From the NCBI GenBank assembly GCA_011800805.1, contig MPNW01001177.1:1-12462 (forward strand): 12,462 bases of DNA, in the 5' to 3' direction. The position numbers were made by a program, and so were the translations under genes. Below, in pieces: positions 7,680 to 12,462 of this stretch; the first letter of the stretch is position 1, and each line of letters opens with the position of its first letter. The notes under the pieces are model-generated. The model did no database searches. It was not told where the DNA came from and worked only from the letters and a program-made list of their open reading frames with translations. This DNA comes from Hirudo medicinalis (Eukaryota > Annelida > Clitellata > Hirudinida > Hirudinidae).

Positions 7680-7693
7680 GTCTCCATGGAAAC
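7680..7693. promoter_or_regulatory. RFX X-box-like motif
   Basis: GTCTCCATGGAAAC fits the 14-bp RFX/DAF-19 X-box pattern GTHNYYATRRNAAC at every position. In animals such boxes lie in promoters of ciliary genes. No ciliary gene is visible in the window, so a target would lie outside it. Confidence 0.3.
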
Positions 7694-7769
7694 ACAAAAG
7701 AGCTGTGAAATCTCAGTTGCCTTTTGTAGCGCTCACATTCGAATGCATTCATGACCTCCGAAACACAAA

Positions 7770-7775
7770 TGACGA

Positions 7776-7806
<31 letters not shown>

Positions 7807-7893
7807 GACGATGATGACGATGACGATGATGATGACGACGTCGATGATGACGATGATGATGATGATGGCGACAACGACGTTGATGACGTTGAT
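7770..7893. repeat. GAT/GAC compound microsatellite
   Basis: This is a long GAT array with interspersed GAC, GGT and GTC units. It gives poly-Asp on the plus strand and poly-Ser or poly-Ile on the minus strand, all treated as artefacts. Confidence 0.95.
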
Positions 7894-7969
7894 GTGAAGT
7901 ACTCCCTCATGAGAAGATGTATCACAACGTTTTGTCTGACCAATTTTTAAACCTGACATTATTATTAAC

Positions 7970-8582
7970 TTGATAATAATATTAAGCGGTTATTAATATT
8001 AACAATCAATGTTAAATAATTATTACTTATTATTATAACAATCAATTATTAGATCAATTATTAATATTAATGTATATGTTACATCTCCTCTTAAGCTTTC
8101 TCTTTATTCCCTTGGATGATAGCCTAAAACTTTAATGACATCGTGAATATTTAATGACGGTGCAATCACAATGTCACTAGTGAGCCATCGCTTATTGTTT
8201 TAATGTTTGAATATGCAAATGAAGTCTCCATGACATTTACCCTTTTCTAGAACCTCACTGGACGACGTAAATCCCCGAAGGACACGCCCACATGCAATCT
8301 TTTTCCTTAATTCCCTTTTCAACCTCCATGTGTTTTCATTAAGACTTGAATATGCATGACAGCTAATAAATATTCATGTATTCCTTCATTCCCTTTCAAT
8401 GTTCTGTCAATCTTTCTTTCAATTTGCATCCTAGCGCTATGGTTGTGATTACGGATGATAAGATAATGATATCATTTTAATGATGTCGATGATGATAATG
8501 ATCGTTGTGATGTCATAACTTCATTCTTTACCTGACACCAATAACAGCAGTTGATGCCAACATGTTATCAGTCTTGCTACTA
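7970..8582. other. Non-coding stretch with a candidate regulatory element at 8100-8420
   Basis: No gene is seen. The first 120 bases are TTA/TAA-rich. Positions 8100-8420 are non-repetitive and hold TGAATATGCA at 8208-8217 and 8347-8356, with a perfect octamer ATGCAAAT at 8213-8220. A TGACAGCTAAT sequence (8357-8367) resembles a Meis/Hox composite. GATA-type motifs lie near 8455-8470. An enhancer role is inference. Confidence 0.35.
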
Positions 8583-8628
8583 TAAATAATAATAACAACA
8601 ACAACAATAATAATAATAATAATAATTT
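8583..8628. repeat. AAT/AAC microsatellite
   Basis: AAT units flank a central AAC block. It is simple sequence like that at the window start. Confidence 0.93.
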
Positions 8629-8740
8629 AAAAGGGTAATTAATAATATTGAATATTATTTATTAAGGACATTTTTCATTTTGTTACATGTGACTGGAATC
8701 ACTTCAAACACTCACGCACTTGAAACTATTAAATACCCCT

Positions 8741-8820
8741 TGTAATATTTGTAAATATTCATTTAATATAACTAATTAACTGTAATATTTGTAAATATTC
8801 ATTTAATATAATTAATTAAC
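8741..8820. repeat. 40-bp tandem duplication
   Basis: Bases 8741-8780 and 8781-8820 are the same 40-bp sequence with a single C/T difference (8772 versus 8812). The near identity points to a recent duplication in otherwise unique AT-rich DNA. Confidence 0.95.
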
Positions 8821-9189
8821 TGACATTAAATTAATTTATTAATTATTCAGTTATTACTTAATATTAAATTAAGATTTAATTACCTGACAAACGTATCGAA
8901 GCAAGATAATTGATCGTTAATCCACAATTGCATGTCCACGTCATCACTTAGGACAACAGAAAGAAGCATGAATTGTGCATGCATTCAACGAATTCATAAT
9001 CAACAACAATAACAACAACAAAGTCAGTCAGCCAATCATTACTGTTGTTGTGCTCACGTGTTCCTTCTTTCAGCAGTTGTTGTTGTTGCTTGGCAACGAA
9101 ATGGCGTCCATGGGTCACCGTTTCCTTTGTTAAGGTTCACCTCGCATACATTCCGAGCCGTAGGCTGTTCACTGCCAGTGAATCAACAC
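8821..9189. other. Non-coding stretch, no gene seen
   Basis: This stretch begins AT-rich and becomes GC-moderate near 9040-9180. It contains a CACGTG (9055-9060) and an X-box-like inverted repeat (9085-9097). The plus-strand open frames here gain their length by running into the ATC array, so I do not call a gene. Confidence 0.5.
9085..9097. promoter_or_regulatory. Second X-box-like inverted repeat
   Basis: GTTGCTTGGCAAC has RFX-type half-sites (GTTGCY and RGCAAC) with a one-base-shorter spacing than the 14-bp form. It could be bound by an RFX factor. Part of it lies in a TTG-rich run, which raises the odds of chance. Confidence 0.2.
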
Positions 9190-9209
9190 TATCATCATCA
9201 TCGTCATCG

Positions 9210-9241
<32 letters not shown>

Positions 9242-9265
9242 GTCGTCGTCGTCGTCCTCGTCATA
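9190..9265. repeat. ATC/GTC compound microsatellite
   Basis: Blocks of ATC are followed by blocks of GTC with one CTC variant. The overlapping poly-Ser and poly-His frames are artefacts of the repeat. Confidence 0.95.
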
Positions 9266-10774
9266 GTTTAATGTAATATTACTACTTAATCATGTTGTTA
9301 ATGTTATTGTTGATATTTATTAAATATTTTACAACAATGTCATTGGAAATTATTATGTCAGAAATAATCATAATCATAATCATAATCTGACGTCCATCAA
9401 AAATCCAAAAAGTGGAAAGTCATTCAAACGTGCTCAGAATGCATTCGATATTTGTCGCTAATTACATTTATAAACATTAAAAAACATTTTAGAACTTATA
9501 TTTAACTATTAAATTGTAAAATGGTCAACAAGATATAATTTAATTAATTAAAAAATAATATTAACGATAAATTGTTAAATAAAAGAATAATGTGAAAAAG
9601 AAAATAGAATTCTTGGCAGCACAAATGAAGATCTTGAAATAAATATTCTTATTCATCTTTCCACGTCAAGATTTATAAAGTAATTTTTCTTTAAAATAAA
9701 TTTAAAATAATGAAAAATGCGAGGAGTCACGTGATTAGGATATTAATTCCAATAATTCATAATACCTTGTCACTTAATACGACATCATTTCAAATAATTA
9801 TTGATCATAATTACGTCACATAATTCAAATATTGCCTAATTTATTTATTGTTATTTATAAATATTCTGATAATGCTCAGGAAAACATTCATGGAAAGTCT
9901 GGAAAATATGATTTCATAAATTATTAAATATATTTTTTAATTGTAATTATTGATGTTAATATTTAATGTTTTTTGATTATTGTTGAGATTTGCATAACCA
10001 TTAACATTTATAATAACAACGACAATAATTTGTCAATATTATATAATTTCCAAAAATGTTACGAAATTAAAAGTAATTTGAAATAAAAATACGTTCGACA
10101 GCCAATCATAGCAGAGTTTCAGGTTTTTACGGAGTAGCGATGGAAAGCAGTTGTTTGTCTCAAGCAATAATCATCATCAACGTAATCCTTCCATTTATAA
10201 ACAATTTCTTTGGAATAAAAACTTATTTTTCGTTAAATTGAACAATTTTTCAGACGAAATCGATCAAGAAATTCTGCTAGAAGTGGTAAACAATTCCCAA
10301 ATTAAAGCCGATAATTCGCAACAATTTTGATGCATCGACAATTTATGGAAATTTTGAGCAATAAAATCAATAGAGAAATATTAAGTTAAAATGGGAATGA
10401 TGAATTCTGAAGAGGATCTCAAGTGAACTTTTTGAACCGAGATGTTTGCAAATATTACTCGCTAGTAATTTCTTCTTGTAATGGAATGTTTGAACAAATA
10501 CACAAATTTTGATATAATTAAATATAATTTTAATATAATTTCAATCCAAATTTGTTATAAATTTAATGAATTAACTTACATTGAAAATTAGTTAATATAA
10601 ATAAATAATAATAAATTAATTAAAATATGATGATGAATTATGACATTCCATTGTTGCGATGTTTGCTGAGCTGACGCATGTGTGAGAAGTTGGTGACGTC
10701 AGAAGTACTTTGGATGTCATGAAGATTACAAATGGAGGTGATTGAAACTTTTAATCCCTGACCATCAACCACGT
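9266..10774. other. Long AT-rich intergenic stretch
   Basis: About 1.5 kb has no open frame above background and no RNA gene. It contains an AATC/ATA run (AATCAT repeated at 9364-9388), one CACGTG (9728-9733) and a full CRE TGACGTCA (10694-10701) close to the 16-bp array. A single sequence resembling the array unit (CATTGTTGCGATGTTT, from 10649) lies 126 bases before the array starts. Confidence 0.6.
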
Positions 10775-11089
10775 CATTGTTGCAAACATTCATTGTGGCA
10801 AACATTCATTGTTGCAAACGTTCATTGTTGCAAACATTCATTGTTGCAAACATTCATTGTTGCAAACATTCATTGTGGCAAACATTCATTGTTGCAAACA
10901 TTCATTGTTGCAAACATTCATTGTGGCAAACATTCATTGTTGCAAACATTCATTGTTGCAAACATTCATTGTGGCAATCATTCATTGTTGCAAACATTCA
11001 TTGTTGCAAACATTCATTGTTGCAAACATTCATTGTTGCAAACGTTCATTGTGGCAAACATTCATTGTTGCAAACGTTCATTGTCACAA
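10775..11089. repeat. 16-bp minisatellite, 19 full copies
   Basis: The unit CATTGTTGCAAACATT is repeated with an exact 16-base period from 10775 to 11078, followed by a decayed twentieth copy. Variants are limited: GTGGC instead of GTTGC in units 2, 7, 10, 13 and 18, ACGTT instead of ACATT in units 3, 17 and 19, and AATCATT in unit 13. Units 7-13 follow a G-T-T order, which is a 48-bp higher-order period. The unit has no stop in any forward frame, so all three plus frames read as the same 16-residue repeat. I do not regard it as coding. Confidence 0.97.
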
Positions 11090-11530
11090 TTTAATGTCGG
11101 GTTAATATTTTATTTAAAGATGTTTGAAAGTCGTTGAAGTGTTTTGTTTTCAGGATGTCACGTCGGAAGCTTAAAATAAAATCCAGCAAATTAATGTTAA
11201 AATAATTTGTTTCACGTCACAAATATTAGAAATGTTTTTCAAAAATATTTGCATCGAATTATTGGGAAAAATCGAATTAATAAAAGATTTAATAAATTTT
11301 AAGGAAAAAGTAAAACCGTTGAAGACTCAAAGTAATTTAGTTTTAGAATTTCAAACCATCTCGAATGTTTGTAATATCTTAATAAATCAACTTTACCTAT
11401 TTCTTCAATTAATTAATTAATCAAATAAATATTAATATAATAATTTATTATCATGGTAGTTAATTCATTTTATTCATTTAGGTATTTATTAAAAAATCCT
11501 GAAATTCATTCGAGCAAACTTCCTCTTCAG
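11090..11530. other. AT-rich stretch, no confident gene
   Basis: A plus-strand open frame of about 62 codons at 11232-11420 has AT-rich codons and no recognisable motif. It is likely chance. Nothing else stands out. Confidence 0.5.
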
Positions 11531-11605
11531 TGGGGACTTAGAAACCTCAAAAGAATCTGCTCAGCAAATGAGTCACAAATGTTCTCTTCCACAAATATTA
11601 AGCAG
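11531..11605 (+). other. Possible small exon (speculative)
   Basis: A 75-base segment is bounded by an acceptor-like TTCCTCTTCAG and a weak donor-like CAG/GTTATT. It is open in phase 0 for 25 codons (from Trp-Gly-Leu-Arg to Lys-Gln) and less AT-rich than its flanks. No partner exon can be identified, so this is only a candidate. Confidence 0.12.
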
Positions 11606-11691
11606 GTTATTATTTTTATTTATTCAGAATTTATTCATTCAGAATTTGTTATTCAACGATTATTTTCTAAATGAATGGATAATAATAGCTT

Positions 11692-11720
11692 TAATAATAT
11701 AATATAATATAATATTATAA
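11692..11720. repeat. ATAAT pentanucleotide array
   Basis: About five AATAT units are present in very AT-rich DNA. It is simple sequence. Confidence 0.85.
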
Positions 11721-11747
11721 AAATATAAATTCTAAGTATAAGGTTTT

Positions 11748-11811
11748 ATCATCATCATCATCATTGTCGGCGTCATCATCATCATCATCATCGTCGTCGC
11801 CGTCGTCGTCG

Positions 11812-11847
<36 letters not shown>
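11748..11847. repeat. ATC/GTC compound microsatellite
   Basis: ATC blocks enclose a GTC/GCC block, and GATGATG follows at once, allowing a small hairpin at the right edge. The minus-strand poly-Asp frame is an artefact. Confidence 0.95.
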
Positions 11848-12295
11848 CATTGATGATGTAAGCTGTTACATTCCTGATTAGGAGGCTGCAACTCCACCCA
11901 AGATAAGATTATTTATCGGTGCATGATAACAACATCACAGTGTGATTAAATTCAACTGGATGGATGGAAGGATGGATGAATGGATGGATGGATGAATGGA
12001 TGGATGGATGAACAAAAGGCATGTTCAAATTTACTGTTGCAATTGGGCTACATAAAAGGTCATGAATATGCAATTATGTCATTAATTTTAATGAAGCTTC
12101 GAATATGCTTTGACTCAGTTACAATTTCTTTGTAATACATAATTTATAATAATTTATAATTTACAACGGTAATTCCTTTCCAATATTTGCTTTCACATCA
12201 TCAACTCCCAATCAACTTGTTTATCTCGATGCAACTCGGTTTGGAACTTCTGTCTATTTTTATCTTCAATCCATCGTCCCATTCTCTTATCGATG
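11848..12295. other. Non-coding stretch with an octamer-like site
   Basis: No gene is seen apart from the GGAT array inside it. TGAATATGCA recurs at 12063-12072, the same ten bases as at 8208 and 8347, followed 40 bases later by a related GAATATGC. Confidence 0.5.
11957..12013. repeat. GGAT/GAAT tetranucleotide array
   Basis: GGAT units are interrupted at intervals by AAGG and GAAT variants. It is simple sequence. Confidence 0.95.

Positions 12296-12462
<167 letters not shown>

Noticed and set aside
7408..7959. Minus-strand frame of 183 codons and overlapping plus-strand poly-Asp frame
   Set aside because: Both are low-complexity translations of the GATTGTAAG-like and GAT/GAC arrays, and the plus-strand frame does not start with ATG.
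9045..9276. Plus-strand frames ending in poly-Ser or poly-His
   Set aside because: Length is gained by reading through the ATC/GTC array, and two frames are open over the same bases.
10775..11089. CRISPR array
   Set aside because: Units are directly abutting with no spacers, the repeat is only 16 bp and the context is an animal genome.
10742..11137. Three overlapping plus-strand frames encoding a 16-residue repeat protein
   Set aside because: All three frames are open because the 16-bp unit lacks stops. Variants show no bias to synonymous changes in one frame, so it is a minisatellite.
11715..11897. Minus-strand poly-Asp frame
   Set aside because: It is a translation of the ATC/GTC array.

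Overview
This looks like nuclear DNA of an invertebrate animal. It is AT-rich and gene-poor, with long microsatellites (ATC/GTC, AAC, AAT, ATCC, AATC), one long open reading frame with animal-style signalling motifs, splice-site-like sequence and no bacterial operon structure. The density of ATC/GAT arrays reminds me of leech or other lophotrochozoan genomes. That is an impression and cannot be proven from this window.

Layout, left to right. Positions 1-345 are AAC/AAT and ATC/GTC microsatellites. Positions 714-1580 (minus strand) hold a broken ORF1 of a non-LTR retrotransposon, recognisable only when three reading frames are combined. Positions 1840-2230 hold a small group of palindromic factor-site-like motifs and a CATC array. 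Positions 2230-3665 are non-repetitive AT-rich DNA that probably includes the 3' UTR of the next gene. Positions 3666-5843 (minus) are the only convincing protein gene: a 725-residue single-pass membrane protein with a long disordered cytoplasmic tail carrying tyrosine, SH3-ligand, polyglutamine and C-terminal PDZ-ligand motifs. Upstream of it are a possible 5'-UTR splice acceptor, a small in-frame uORF and, near 6197-6320, a CpG-dense patch with a CRE and a TATA-like sequence.

Positions 6400-12462 are intergenic and repeat-dominated. They contain a 71-bp higher-order array, several GAT/ATC tracts, a short array of about 9 bp, a near-perfect 40-bp duplication and a 19-copy array of a 16-bp unit (10775-11078). 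Tetranucleotide arrays follow, and the last runs off the window. Between the repeats lie non-coding patches with RFX X-box-like, octamer-like, CRE and E-box sequences.

I found no RNA gene, CRISPR array, operon or multi-gene system. The most interesting objects are the orphan membrane/scaffold protein, the frame-shattered ORF1 and the 16-bp array, which is open in all three forward frames.
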